Positions 24,401 to 44,659 of a stretch of DNA of 64,000 nucleotides are shown here, piece after piece (position 1 is the first letter of the stretch; each line of letters opens with the position of its first letter). A program made the position numbers and the translations under genes. The notes below the pieces were generated by a model, which was given only the letters and a program-made list of their open reading frames with translations, was not told the DNA's origin and made no database searches. Origin of the DNA: Trichuris trichiura. Taxonomy: Eukaryota; Nematoda; Enoplea; Trichinellida; Trichuridae. The DNA is taken from assembly GCA_037903355.1 (NCBI GenBank), contig JBAJFE010000026.1, positions 2,542,001-2,606,000 on the forward strand, read 5' to 3'.

Positions 24401-25774
24401 ATCTTGTTGATCTTGAAAAGAAACTGCGCGATGCCATAGTGTACGGGCAACCTCGCACTCACAAGCCGTACGCTAAAATAATAATTGTTGTGGAAGGAAT
24501 CTACAGCATGGAAGGAACTATTGTTCGTCTGCCTGAAATAATTCGACTGAAGAAGAAGTACAAGGCATATCTGTACTTGGACGAAGCACACAGCATTGGT
24601 TGTCTTGGAAATAATGGACGTGGAGTGTGTGACTACTTTAGTTGCGATCCAAATGACGTTGATGTTATGATGGGAACTTTCACAAAAAGCTTTGCTTCCG
24701 CCGGAGGATATGTTGGCGGCAAGAAAGTAAGTATTGTTTCTTTGCTGTCACCAGCTTATTTAGCATTTCACCCATTGCGCAGCCTTTTTGAAAGAGGACG
24801 TTTTCTTTGTTGGAATACATTCTGCCATTTTTAGTACTAATTTACTCTTGTATTACGCAGGAATTGATTGACTTTCTTCGATTGAACAACCATAGTGCCT
24901 GCTATGGATCATCCATTTCTCCTCCCTTGGCACAGCAGATTATATCAAGCATGGAAGTGATCATGGGCCGTGATGGTACTAACGAAGGTGCGTTATCGCG
25001 CTCGCTTCTTTTGTCACTGCTCATATTTTACTAGTAGTTGGAATGCTTAAGGTTTCAATAAGCTTTTATCTGGTTCTCCATTGCAGGAGTATTGAATCAT
25101 TGCTTTTGTTAATATTTATTTATATTATCCGTCTAAGGTTTTTTAAGTTTAGCTACTCTCTACCCTTTTCATATTAAGTTAAATTACTGTCAAAGTAAGT
25201 TGTAATAATTACGGTGTGTTTCATGCAATACCAAACCCAGATATGGTCTGATTTTCGATACCTTGTCAATGCGTGCGTTTTCTGGTAAAATGACCATTTC
25301 TCTCGAAAATGCTTTTCCAGGAAAAAGACGCATGGCAGTACTAAGAAGAAACAGCATTTATTTTCGCAAACGATTGCAACAACTTGGTTTTATATTGTTT
25401 GGAAATTACGACTCACCTGTTGTGCCGCTAATGGTTTACTTTCCATCAAAAATGAGGCAAGTTTTCGTTAAAAAAGCTAATTTTTAAAATGCTTTCTTTT
25501 TTAGTTACTTCAGTCGAGAAATGCTTAAACGCCGAGTCGGCGTTGTGGTTGTAGGATTCCCGGCAACTCCAATTACATTAGGCCGCGCAAGATTTTGCAT
25601 TAGTGCAGCCCATACAAAAGAGCAATTGGACCAGGTAGGCTTTTCAGTCTTATCATTTTTGCTCGGTCAGAAACTTTTTAGACTATTCTTGCCGTTAGCG
25701 AAGTCGGAGAAACTCTTAACTTGAAACTATCGCGAAGGTGTGAATATCTGAAAAGCCATCCAGTCGTTTATTAA
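21420..25774 (+). CDS. SPTLC2: Serine palmitoyltransferase subunit 2, 11 exons
   Basis: Exons: 21420-21517, 22492-22636, 22686-22859, 22908-23062, 23119-23389, 23437-23530, 24401-24726, 24861-24987, 25321-25456, 25505-25634, 25682-25774; 582 aa, against 562 in human. The ER membrane helix is at about 96-118 ([23 protein letters not shown]). The fold-type I PLP core includes [50 protein letters not shown] (Asp about 373, His about 376) and GTFTKSF, with the PLP lysine at about 408. It condenses serine with palmitoyl-CoA, the first and rate-limiting step of sphingolipid synthesis, as a dimer with SPTLC1. Exons 1-2 are placed by phase and continuity; their sequence is not conserved, so the start is less certain. 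The intron after exon 9 uses a GC donor. Confidence 0.95.
23695..24228 (+). other. Two phase-compatible cryptic exons inside an SPTLC2 intron
   Basis: Inside the 870-bp intron between the sixth and seventh exons. A segment at 23695-23846 (51 codons after TTTCTTACAG, ending at GTAAGC) is open in the phase of the preceding exon; it reads [21 protein letters not shown].... A second at 24118-24228 follows TTTTTCAG in matching phase and ends in a stop after 36 residues; it contains [13 protein letters not shown], with closely spaced cysteines. They could be alternative terminal exons giving a truncated protein without the PLP lysine, pieces of a nested gene, or chance. No family recognised with confidence. 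Confidence 0.35.
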
Positions 25775-26496
25775 ATTGCTTACACTTCACGGTTTCGGTA
25801 TGTTGGTTTGTATTATTTTTCTCTTTTTATTGCGAATCTAAGTTTTTTTAGTTGAGATGGTTTTAGAACTTCTAGCATACGTATGTCCTGTTATCGAGTC
25901 GAATGCACTTTGTTTACCACGCATTCACTGTACTGCAAAACAAGAAAGTTTTGTGCTTGATCAGGGATAAAAAAAATTTATCTGCAATGTATATACCAGT
26001 GAAGCGGTCCTAGTGTGCTGATTGTTTCTACTTTTGAGGGACTTTTTTTTAATATTTTAACTTCGTAGTATTTTTGATATGTTGACTTCAAAAGGTATGA
26101 CGATCGATTGCAGTCGATCCATTGCGCACTGCACAATCCTTAGAGTGCAAGGGTCAGACAATTTGCTAGTGAACCAGTAGAAGCGTTTACAGATGTCGTT
26201 GTTAGTTGCTCGAATGTTCACAGATTGTTCAACGTATCAGCACATTACACATCAGGCATTAGGTTCAAATGTTTTAAGCATCATATCATCCTTTTATGGG
26301 TGTAAATTGTACTTCTGAATGGTTTGTTCACCGTTTTTTGACAACAAGGCTGCGAAGTCCATAGTTTTAATTTTCTGTTAAATGATCGTAAGTGAACGCA
26401 AGGTACGGGAAAAAGTGAGTGGTGAGATGATTGTAATTGCCAGTGCACTCATCTGTCAAGTTTAATGGTGCCCAAGCTGTTTCGCGCCCTGCATCA
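25775..26496. other. Convergent 3' intergenic region
   Basis: Lies between convergent SPTLC2 and the transporter gene. No coding frame, tRNA or repeat that I can support. Confidence 0.4.
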
Positions 26497-27384
26497 TTAT
26501 AAGGTGTAACTCTTGAACCGAACCCACCATTTTTTTGCAATAGTAACTGGCGCTGGACCCAAGGGGAGAACGTCGTATCCGTACAGATATTTGTAAACGA
26601 AGTGTACCATAAAGTACCAGCTTAACAAACCTCCAAAAATGAAAAATATTGCCCTTGCCGTTAGAAATTGCGTAGCGTTGCTGGGGACCCAGAAAGCGAA
26701 GTCTGACATTACAAAAGCAAGGAAGAAAAACAAACAAATAATAAAGCTGGAGAGGTCCCTAGTCCAGTTTGGTACAAGCCAGATTGCGTTAAATATAGTG
26801 AACAGTATATCTATCGGATGAAAATCTGAGTGAGTTGGTTTGAACACGCCGAGTACATCGGCGACGATCGCCGCCGAAAGGACACACGACAATGCCCCGA
26901 AAACTGTAAACAAGCAGAATGCGTAACTGTTGCCTTCCGCTTGCTCCTGGAACCCTGAAAAAATGACTAGTACTGATCGATTACAAAGTAAGATGCTTTT
27001 ATAGGCGGAACGAGACCTCCCTTTGTATTTTTACGTAGGAATAATAAATATGTTTTTACCTGCAGTTAGCTGCAGCAATCCTCCGAAAAAAAAGAGCAAA
27101 ATCGCGGCAAGCAGTGGACTGTGGACGTGAAAAAATTCCAGCTGAAGTGCTATGATTCCTATGCCAAGACCAGCAAAGCCGGCAATTGCTGGAGGTGCGG
27201 TTTCTTTCTTCGTCATTTGTTTTTTCAGTTGGAGTTCCGCTTGCAGTTTCTCTATTGTCTAGAAAAGATTTGCAGTCGTACAAAGCAAGCGATAGTTCAT
27301 GCTAACCTCATTTTGCTCCACTCTAATACTCTGCACATCTGCTAGCAGTTGTTTTAATTTTTCAACTTCCTTCGGGTCATCCAT
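26497..27384 (-). CDS. GPR1/FUN34/YaaH-family membrane transporter with N-terminal coiled coil, 3 exons
   Basis: Exons 27307-27384, 27060-27258, 26497-26954 (244 aa); introns 48 and 105 bp, in phase. Residues 1 to about 45 are charged and heptad-like (EVEKLKQLLADVQSIR..., TIEKLQAELQLKKQ), a likely coiled coil absent from the bacterial proteins. Then come about six hydrophobic helices. Family features are PPAIAGFAGLGIG (a drifted form of the NPAPLGL signature), FFFGGLLQLTAG (compare GGIAQIFAG in E. coli SatP/YaaH), EGNSYAFCLFTVFG (compare KGNTFGLTAFTSYG) and the C-terminal YDVLPLGP (compare TVLPIGE). Known members move acetate or succinate across membranes in bacteria, fungi and protists. The substrate here is unknown, and the change in the signature motif could alter it. 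Splice structure shows that it resides in the host genome. Confidence 0.8.
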
Positions 27385-27665
27385 CTGCACGAATTTTCAA
27401 ACTGCTAATTGTGCTCCGTGATTTTCTAAAAGAGGCACATTCAGGGTAGACTACGCTTTTTATTAAACAATTTTTTGGGTTTAAGTTCACAAACACTTTG
27501 TCCTCTGCTTAATTCAAGGGGGGATGGAAAAATTTGTTTGCAACTGTCGTCTGCGCAGCATATGCAACTCTGTCCTTCCATCTTATGTGTCGTTTTATTT
27601 TCATTGCGCTTCGAACCAGTTGTTCTTACGTACATGCGGCTGAGGATTCTTTCCAACCGCTTACA

Positions 27666-27860
27666 TTAGCTTTGAAACTCCATTTCTTTGAAGGATTCAT
27701 TGTACAAAACAATTAGGCGTTCCGGTGTTATCTGTTTTTTCATTACCGATAAGATCGCTGCGACAATCTTTCATAAAATATCGAGCTGCGCAAATTTGTA
27801 ATCAACCTCTTCCCATTGAAGTGCAACTTTCCTTGTCCGTCGTAAGAATATCAGCTTCAT
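27666..27860 (-). CDS. Possible small two-exon protein (39 aa)
   Basis: Exons 27807-27860 and 27666-27731 join in phase 0 over a 75-bp intron (GTTGAT...AAACAG). The product begins MKLIFLRRTRKVALQWEE and ends ESFKEMEFQS. Sequence looks protein-like but matches nothing I know, and chance is a real possibility. A further minus frame to 27441 contains SCICCADDSCKQ but could not be joined in phase. Confidence 0.2.
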
Positions 27861-29990
27861 ATTATTATCTTGCCGGACGAATGCTGCGTAATATGATTCG
27901 TGTTTAGTTCGCATGCTTCATGAAAGGCGGTTAGACCGCGCAAAGGTTACATACACTTTCTTCTAGTTGCAGTACGTTTTGGGCTATAAACGCTGTTGTG
28001 TAAGTAGCCCATGCGCAGCTAGCGAACAAATTAGCTGTTACCAGTTAGAAAGGAGAATAATTTTCCTACGTATTCATCGATGCTGAATGAATTGTAGAAA
28101 CAAATTTGTTTCCCCGTCTTCGTTAGATGCCACCTAGCGTCTTCCCTGCTAGCTGCCCATCCTTAGACTATTCAGTCTGAACATATATCGCTCAAGTTTT
28201 ACATATTCTTAACCTTGAATTGCTCTGGGCTGTCTGAAAAACTCAGTGAAAAAGTTGTAAGAAGTCGTAGTGATGGAAGTCCACTTCATGCACTAAAATA
28301 TTGGGTTAGCTGTAATGAAATAATTCCGACAGTTCACAGTTTAAAAAGCTGAATGCAAGTGAAATAAAATAAAGCTACTGAAGTGTGTTTTAGATTTGGA
28401 AAGTCAAAGCGGAGCAGGAAGATTGCGTTGCTTAAACTTGAAATAATACACGTATACTTTCGGAACTGCTTAGCGAGAGAAAGCGAACTTGTCCTTTTCT
28501 CTTTGTTGGTAGGCCTCTGTTGTTTGCAAATAAAAAATGTGACATTGCGATGTAAGTATTGGAACCTTTGTAATCAGTATGCTGTACGACTTTCTCATTT
28601 CCTAATATGGCAAGTTCTATGTTCGATAGGTAAGTTTGTTTAAATAAAAAAACCACGTGGATGTTAGGGTCGGGCATGTTTGCTCATCGGGATTCATGGG
28701 CTGATGGCATGCGAGCTTAAAGGCTCGCTTTCTGTTTCACTTAAGCAAATGTTTTTTTGTTGAATGGTAAAGTGCCGTATAATACCGTGGACTTAATAAT
28801 ATGCCGCCCAGTTTTCAACCATTCCGCCTATGAGTTTTCTGTACTATTACTTCTTAAAAGTAAGGTTCCGGCTTCTGTATTGATGGCATCAATAAACGGT
28901 CATTTTTGATTAGTTTTCGAAAAACGAACTCATTCAGTTCTTGAAATGATTGCTCTTATTTCGCGATGTTTTGTGGCCGCACCTTGCTCCGTCATCAAGG
29001 CATAATAATTAAGCCATTATGAGCATTTCCTTCCGGATAAGCTGTAGTTTAAACAGAAAGTCTGTCCTTTTTAAAAGTTGTTTTCCATTCAATTTAAAGC
29101 GAAACGAAAATTAGAAATAACACTATATAACTGGATAAAGTAGACATGAAATAGTGCAATGAGATGAAATAAGTTAAATGAAACCTTTCGAGAATTAAGT
29201 TCTATAAGATAACAACAATAGTAATACAGTGACACTGAAATGAAGCCTTTTTAACGAAACAGAAGGCAAATAAAACGCAAAAGAAGCGAACTTTAAGGCA
29301 GAAGTAAAAGTAAATAAGGTAAATAACTGAATTTTGGTTTCCACTTTCTGTTTTTCTGTTCCTGTGCACTCAGTCTTCAGCTGTCCCAGGTTGCCTTGAC
29401 AAGCAATTGCCGCGAGTCCCGGAAGCAATTTTCCTGTTTGCCCCGTTGGCATAATCTGTTTATGTTATAACATTTTTTTTGTAAAACTTGGAAGAGTTTG
29501 CTTTCCATTAAAGTACTAATAAACCAATACCACCAGTTAAAATTGTTTTACATGGGGTTATTTTATGAACTTCAACTGAAAATAGCCGTTTCCGTTGTCT
29601 AAAAAGTAATGAAGCGGTCGTGGATAAGTGCGCAGGCGGCACCAGGAAAGTTTATGCTTTCTTTGGACGTACTTGCCTAACTGCAAGCTTTTCGTACGCG
29701 ATTTTGAAAAGGTTTCCAGCGATTCAATTCTAAAGTTACGGCAACAATCTGTCGATTGTTAGGATGCAACTTTAAAGATTATTGCTGCAGAATCCATTGA
29801 GAAACTTTTCCCTTCTGCACATGTCGCAGTCATTTGATGTGCCATTCTGTACTGACTTGTACTGTTTAATTGTAATCCTTGCTGAGCGTGAACGACTATG
29901 AGACTCTTATTGGACGAATTTTGCTGTGATTATACAAGAAATGAAGCGTGCTAATGAAGTGCATCCTGTTACGTGTACGTTTTTAACGTT
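27861..29990. other. Gene-poor stretch
   Basis: No supported gene. AT-rich, with scattered short frames only. Confidence 0.35.
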
Positions 29991-30290
29991 ACGGTTCAGT
30001 GAACTTGTAACGGTGAGTTACTGCTCTGTCGCGGTAGATGGGTTGGGAGCTCGCTCTGACGTCTGGCTGACCAGGTGGGGCCAAAGCTCGACGGCTCAGA
30101 ATAGAGCTGACAGCTGTGGCCCCGGCCGAACTTAGTCGGATAGATAGGATTGCGACCAGGGAGAGCGGCCCGACGGCGAACACATTTCACGCTGAAGACG
30201 AGTCAAAGTAGGACCCGAAAGCTCTGTCAAGAACGTTTAGAACAATAAACGTTGTATGAAAAAACGGGTTAAAAACCGTAGAAGTTTTTT
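29990..30290 (+). repeat. Decayed Penelope-like element tail with hammerhead-like core
   Basis: The GC-rich block shares pieces with the right-end repeats ('tgaccaggtggggccaa', compare 59345-59365) and has a core at 30192-30221: CTGAAGA, a drifted stem, then CCCGAAAG. It continues into an 'aacgggttaaaaaccgtagaag' tail like those near 39790 and 48600. Degenerate, probably inactive. Confidence 0.6.
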
Positions 30291-30714
30291 CAAAGAGTAT
30301 TAAGGTTATCTTAATGTTCAGACAGCCCTTGAAATGATGTCAGGGTGATGAATTCACGTTACATTTGAAGTTATTGTTCATTGTTTAAATTCTTAACGAC
30401 TTTATTGCCCCTGCCCAAACATGCCATCTGTGTTCGCGGAGGAACAGATATGCCTCTTTGCTGTTAGCAGAGGCTTTATGGAAGACAACAATTCTTTTTC
30501 CTTAACGCTTAATGAAGAAAGTTGTAAGCTACAGCCTATCTTGTTTATTCATGAAAGCGAGCATTATCTCGAAACTCCAAAACTGTTAATACCTGAGGAG
30601 TCACCGGTACGAGTTTCTGAAATCTTGCCTTCTTAACTTTCCTTAGTAAGAGAAGATTAGATTGTGTTCGTTTTATGCTTAATTAAATTGTCGTAATAAT
30701 GCAGTACTTTTCTT

Positions 30715-31150
30715 ACTGGGCATTTAGTCACCAGGTACAGGGCATTTAGCCACCGCCACTTAACCGCCGACCGTTTGACCGCCGGGACATTTGACAGACG
30801 GCCATTTAGTCGCCAAGACGTTTGATATCTGAGGCGTTTGACCGAGATCCATTTGGCAGACCCGCTAGGACAGAATTGTTCACGCTGTCGGATAGACTTG
30901 TGGAACTGTCATGTCGCAATTCACACATCTTCAGTAACCATGTACAGAGTTTTCCTAACCTAACGGCTCAAAGTATTAATGGTAACAAACAGCAGGTAAA
31001 GCCTCGACAGAAAAGTCTCGAAACTTAAGGAGGAAAAGAAATAAGGTTAATGCTGAATTTCACTTGCGCGGTGTTCAAACATCTCGGCGGCCAAATTTCC
31101 TGTGGTCAAATGTGCTGGCGGTCAAATGTCCCGGGGGTCAAAAGACCGTG
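30715..31150. repeat. Foldback built from 'catttgaccgcc'-type short repeats
   Basis: 30716-30860 carries seven or so diverged copies of a 12-20 bp unit (catttagtcacc, catttagccacc, gtttgaccgcc, catttgacagac...). Their complement returns at 31085-31145 (ggccaaat, ggtcaaatg, ggcggtcaaatgtcc, gggtcaaaag). About 220 bp of ordinary sequence lies between. The arrangement looks like a terminal-repeat foldback or MITE; I do not know the family. Confidence 0.6.
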
Positions 31151-33137
31151 TTCGCTAGTCACTTGTAGCAGACCTATTTGGTCAAAACAGAAGACTTACC
31201 AAATTAGCTGTAAGCCTATGTTTTCTGTTGGCAAATAAAGCAACTATTCACAGAACGAAGAAATAGGCAACGTCTTTTCCAGCGAGTGACGAAATAGCTT
31301 TGGCGGTGTCGTTTTGATATCTTTCAAATGAGTGCAGACAAATTGGAAACCTGTTGAAGACCATCGTTTATCGAAGGTGAAACGGAAGTGCGGATGAGTA
31401 AACTGGTGTTTCTTGTTAGACTGTTGCCGCTCAAGTAACGCGTAACTCGAAAACGCTACATGCAAAATTTTACGTCACGTGCGTCTAGATGGGAAATGAT
31501 GATGTATTTCACAGCACCGTCTCAGTTTTCGATTTTCTGTGTCAGTAAACATATATCCGGCATATTTGAAAAATGTGACCGTTTAATGATTGTGCAGTCC
31601 AGTTGAACTTTCAGTTAAGCTTAATTTTATTCTTTTCAAATGATATATCATCCGCAACCGTGGACAGAACTGTAGACAATTACTTCCGTTTTACTGGTTG
31701 AAGACAATAGTCCTTTGTCGAAGTTCCGCTTTCCGCAGTTTGATGTCAGGAATACTTGCAGAATTTCCGACGGCGTTCTAATTAAGAGTTGCCGTAATGT
31801 GGTGTTAACCATAATTTGTAAACGGCGGGCGTGAATTGTGTCAGTTGTTTGTCAAATGAAGCTTTTCAAAATTCACTTGTGGCGTACTTCGTGCGATTTA
31901 CAAAGAATTCTAGAGCAATTTCTATATTAGTAGTTCGAAATTGGCGTATCCTTTGTCGCTCGATGCAGTGTATTCTGTTCTCCCTGATTGTGCACCGCAA
32001 GACGAGTTCACACTTTACACTTGCGTAGCAATGCTGAACGTAAAATTGCAAGCACGAATTGGCTTTTAATGGTTCCTGGAACTGTCGTCTGTAATGGGAT
32101 GGTGAAAAAATAAAGCACTAAATGTTTATTCCTACTGTCCGCATTACAGCTAGGACATGTCCCGTGGTTGTATCTCGGACGGGCTGTCCAATCCCGAGTA
32201 GAAGCTTTGCACGTCATATCCTGCACCACGAATGCTTAGGCTTTGATAGCGATGATGCAAAGCTTCTAATAAACTTCTTGTCATACTGGTATTGATAAAT
32301 AAATTTTTACGGGATAATTATAAATCTGTAAAAGCTTCGAAACAAGTTCATTATCTGTCAAATGGAAATGTAGGAGCTTCGCGGGGATTTTCATCCTGAT
32401 TGTCTTTTCTTTCAGTAGGCTGGGAGCGAAGTGTTAGAATGGTAAGGACATTTCGTTACTGCACTCGCGGACGCTTAGAAGCGGAGCAGTGGACAGAAAG
32501 CATTGTAACTGTTGCAACTTAGATTCATCGAAGAAAAAGAAATTGCATAGTAGTTCAAGTCCCGTTTGTTTGCCTTTTCATTTTGCTGACGTTATCATTC
32601 AACATGAAACAGAACTGCCCTGTATAGTATCTTTATGCTTGTTTGTATTTCCGTTGGCCGCGTGCGTAAGCTTGTATAAAATCTGACTTTATGAATGCAT
32701 TTCTTGTACATTTTACAGTATTCGTAGTGACCTTCAGCGCATAGGTTTTCGCAAAGGGCATGTAGCACTTTGTGTAAGGTTGATTTACGGAAATGACCCG
32801 TTTTCTTAAAGCAAAAGAATAGCTTTAATAATCTTTCGTTTAGACAGCAACTTGATGATAAGCAAACTTCTGTTTTCCTTGCTAAACCGAATTGTTTTTC
32901 CGTTGGCAACGGAACAAGATTGTTCTCGGAAGCTACGAACGTGAAAGCGTTAGTAGAAGCGGGAATTCTTGTTTCCTTTTACGGCTGGGAACATAGTGAA
33001 TTCAGAATTCTGTTTTATTTTCCAGGGCTTTCAGGACTGTTCTCGTTCGATCATTTGACCATGTTCGCTGGTGACCATCCTAAAAACATCCTGATACGTT
33101 TTGAAGATATAATGTCTTCAAGTACGGGACCAAATAA
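31151..33137. other. Gene-poor stretch
   Basis: No gene supported. Several short frames only. Confidence 0.3.
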
Positions 33138-33410
33138 TTTCATTTTGGCTTCTTTTGTACGGATTTTCTGTCCCGTTGAATAAACTTTTATTAATAAACT
33201 TTTCTTAATAAAATGTCCGTAGCTTTCGGGTCCGAACTTGACCCGTCATCAGCGGTCTAAGGATTGACGTATGACTCATACGTCATAGCGAGCCGCTAAT
33301 AGTCGGGTCGAGTTCGGACCCGAAAGCTACGGACATTTTATTAAGAAAAGTTTATTAATAAAAGTTTATTCAACGGGACACAAAAAATCCGTACAAAAGA
33401 AGCCAATCCT
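33138..33410. repeat. Foldback of paired hammerhead-like tails
   Basis: Inverted repeat with centre near 33275. The left arm ('ttggcttcttttgtacgg...' to 'catcagcggt') and its complement match over about 125 bp each. The minus-strand core at 33223-33252 reads CTGATGA, CGGGTC, loop, GGACCCG, AAAG. The plus-strand copy at about 33296-33326 has lost part of its CTGATGA. Same family as 15.8 and 44.9 kb. Confidence 0.85.
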
Positions 33411-35299
33411 GATACGTTCTGGAAATTAAAACAGAAAAATTTAGACTTGCAACTGAATTTTGCAATTTCGAATTTGCTACGCAACAAAATATGGGCGATG
33501 AAATGAAAATAAAACTTTTTCTTTTTGTGTTCCCCTTTCTCAATGGCAAATTCCACTTAGGTATGCTTGTAATTGTTTTTCTGGCGTAATAGCAGATATG
33601 CGAATAGGATTGGTACGTTTTGGTTAGAAAAGTTGTCGCGACAGTTTATTTTTTGCAACATGTCCGCTGATTCAAACAGCAAAACGCCAGTCAACGTATT
33701 CGTTCTCTTTGCTTGCTTAATCCAGTTTTAGTGTGGACGGTGTAAGTTAACCTCGCGTAGTTTTGATAGGACTTCGTATATTTTTGAGGGTAAGTTTAAT
33801 CGTAGTTTTAGGGTACCATTAATTAAGCTTCCACTTTTCATTTATGCTTTGGGAACGCAGCAGATTTGCCTGTGAGTTCGCGCAGCAGGTGAAAGATACT
33901 TTCTATTGCACTCTTTCGACTGTTATACCGGTTGCTGGCTGTTTGACATTTTTCGCAATTAACTTTAACGCACGTGCCCAAGAGCTCCTAATGATGTGCC
34001 GTTGCGAGTTCAGGTTTTTCCTTTCGTTGCAGAGGTTTAGTAAAGTTTTGTAGCCAAGCCTGCTAGTTCTAATTTCTAATGTGCCCCTCTACGAAGTATG
34101 TAATTCAAGAAGCTGTGAAGCATAACAGAAAGTGTAAAGCACCTATACTACTTTAAAGTAGGCATAGCTGCTGTGCTTGACAGAGTGGAAACTGTTTTTG
34201 CTCTGGCCAATTTTTCCTGACTAATCAACTTCATGCCATTCATCATCAATTGACTAAGAATTTCCAGTTGTTCTTGCAAAACTAGACTTCAGTTCATGAC
34301 CGTCCATTCAGTCAGTCGTGACCGTTGCATGTTCAGCCATTCCAAACTTATCGGTTCAGTATTGAAGTGTCAAAATTAGGTATCTGCTGTTCCCGGAAGC
34401 GTTTACTTAAATAACGGGTTAATTGGGTGCCAGTTGAGCACAGAGAATTTTTGTTTTCGTGCTTAAAGCTGTCGTGAAGTTATTCGTCAGTGAATAAATT
34501 CAAACGTAAATGAGAAATGACAACAAATTACTGATGAGGGAACATGTTCATGTCCCGAAAGTTCCGTACATCTTTTCACTTCAATAAAACCATTATTTCT
34601 TGACTAGATTATTAAATTCGGAAAAAATAAAACTCGTGTTGCATCCTTGTTTTAAGCGTTATGTAAACTTAACGGTAATAGTCAGGTCAGGTGATTACAT
34701 GTCCGTTCACCGCTTAACAACGAAGTCTGATGCTTAGGAAGAGGCCATTAATGGCACTCAGAATTGCGCTAAACGTAAAACATCGTGTTACGTAGTACCT
34801 TTGCGCAGCAAACGCTTTCGAGCGTTCTGAACTCGTTTTCCGTCATTATTTCACGCAGACGTGTTTCACCAAAAACAGAAAATTTAATGGTACTTTTGGG
34901 AAAAGAGCATTGACCGTTGTTAGCGCAGAAGACATTGCGTTGTAGTTCTGCGGCGGTGACGAGCTGCGTTATTTTCTAAAAAGTTCGGTAAAGTTTGCTA
35001 TTTTCACTGATACAGTTACATCTGTATAAAATGAAATATGAAAACACTGTTAACTGTCAGAAGCTCAGATTTTTAATTCCTCTTAAACTTTCCTACCAAA
35101 TTAAATCAGTAACATTAAGTAATCGAAACAGCAGTTACAATGCTGAACAACGCATATAAATGTTAGTAAAATGAATTGTTGAACACTGCATGTCGTTTAA
35201 CGCGGTTGCTTATTTTCATGCTATTCTTCTGTTGGGCCTTTTCAGTTGTCGTTGATGCGTTTCTGTTGACGAAGTTCCATCCAAAAAACAGATGAACAA
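33411..35299. other. Gene-poor stretch containing one hammerhead-like site
   Basis: No supported gene. The hammerhead-like site at 34531 is listed separately. Confidence 0.3.
34531..34566 (+). ncRNA. Hammerhead-ribozyme-like core
   Basis: CTGATGA is followed directly by a stem (GGGAACATG / CATGTCCC, one bulge, 2-nt loop), then GAAA and GTTCCG. Unlike the other copies, no extra C separates CTGATGA from the stem, so it fits the textbook core best. A retroelement-like 'ttcaataaaacc' tail follows. I could not identify stem I pairing with certainty, so activity is unproven. Confidence 0.5.
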
Positions 35300-36200
35300 A
35301 TTGTTAAAAAAACTGTAGAACAAATGCTTGTACCTTTCAGAACTGCTCTTGTTCTGTCGTCAGTAAACGTAGGGAGAAAGTGCCTTGTTGGTAAGCGTAT
35401 ATATGGGACAATGGGAACAACGGGTCTGATTGAATTGGCTAAGGTGCAGCATTGGTATTTTCCATTTTATTTGCAGTGTTCGTCAGAAAGACAGACAACC
35501 GCTTGCTTCGAAAGGATACGCAGGGTAATGGTGTACGCGCGACTGCTGGACGTTGTTTGCAAATGCTGATTAGGGTTACCAACGCGCCTTGTGGCAGATG
35601 AATTTATAACTGAGGACGCATTAATGCTTTCATGAACAGTGGTATAACATGGATTGTCTGCTCAAATACCAAGGTGCATAATAATGTTCCATGTGACTAG
35701 AGATCTGGTGTCGTTTATGAGATCAAATTCGCTTGCAATTCCTCTTACATAGGAGAAACCGGCAACTTTTTACTTCACAAGTTCAACCAACACTTAGATA
35801 GAATCAATCGTTACAACAATGCATGAGGAAAGATCAATGGAACGCAAGAGAGCACGAAATTTTCACAAACGCCAGCCGACATACCCAAGCGTAAAGGCCG
35901 TAGCAGATAACCAAAGAAGAAATCCGAGCAGCCTAAGAAACAGAGAAAGGAACCGAATCACGGAAAACAATGCCTGACGGGATTACAGATTTAGCTGTCG
36001 TGAAACATTCATTCCAATGTTCGCTCGACCTCTGCGCGAGGATCCTATGTTTCGAGAGTTTGTTTTCGCCAAGAAAAATCAAAGACGCGTTCTACAGCAG
36101 CCGTAATGAGTCTTCCAACAAAGACAAAGGTGTCCAAATTTGTGAAGCATGGAACTATCTGACCAATCAGAGCAGTCGCTGCGCATTAACATCTTGTCTG
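35300..36200 (+). pseudogene. Decayed Penelope-like element with GIY-YIG endonuclease remnant
   Basis: Begins with a minus-strand hammerhead-like core (35334-35363), in a segment homologous to 47757-47900. A plus frame at 35713-35826 reads YEIKFACNSSYIGETGN...HKFNQH, the GIY-YIG start of Penelope-like integrating endonucleases, and hits a stop. A second frame (35985-36160) carries the end of the domain (VVKHSFQ, RKIKDAFY, KDKGVQICEAW). Stops and frameshifts make it a pseudogene. Confidence 0.75.
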
Positions 36201-36603
36201 CTTTACATAATACAATTACTGGCGTTAGCAACTTTACCGTGCCTTGACGTCGCTGAAGAGGGAAATAGACTATTTCCGAAAGCTCTTTTACCCTTTTGTT
36301 GCACGCGAGCAGGGACCGTTTTGTTGATATTGGAAATGGATCCATATGAAGATCTGAAATTTCAGTAGTTAAACCTATTTTAGCTTTTCCCATTCAGGCA
36401 GGTGTAACGGTACGTTTCCCTCATTAGAAAGTTGGTTTTCTCTTTCACGGCTGATGTTTACGGCGAAGTGCTTTGCTGTTTCACTGCAGCTTGTCCCGCA
36501 TAAAGTCGTGTGTTTAGAGAAAGCTAATTTCGTGACATTACTCCATTGGAGACGTCGAACCATTTGCAATTTCACTTGCAACCACTTCCTGGGACTACAC
36601 GTC

Positions 36604-44659
<8,056 letters not shown>

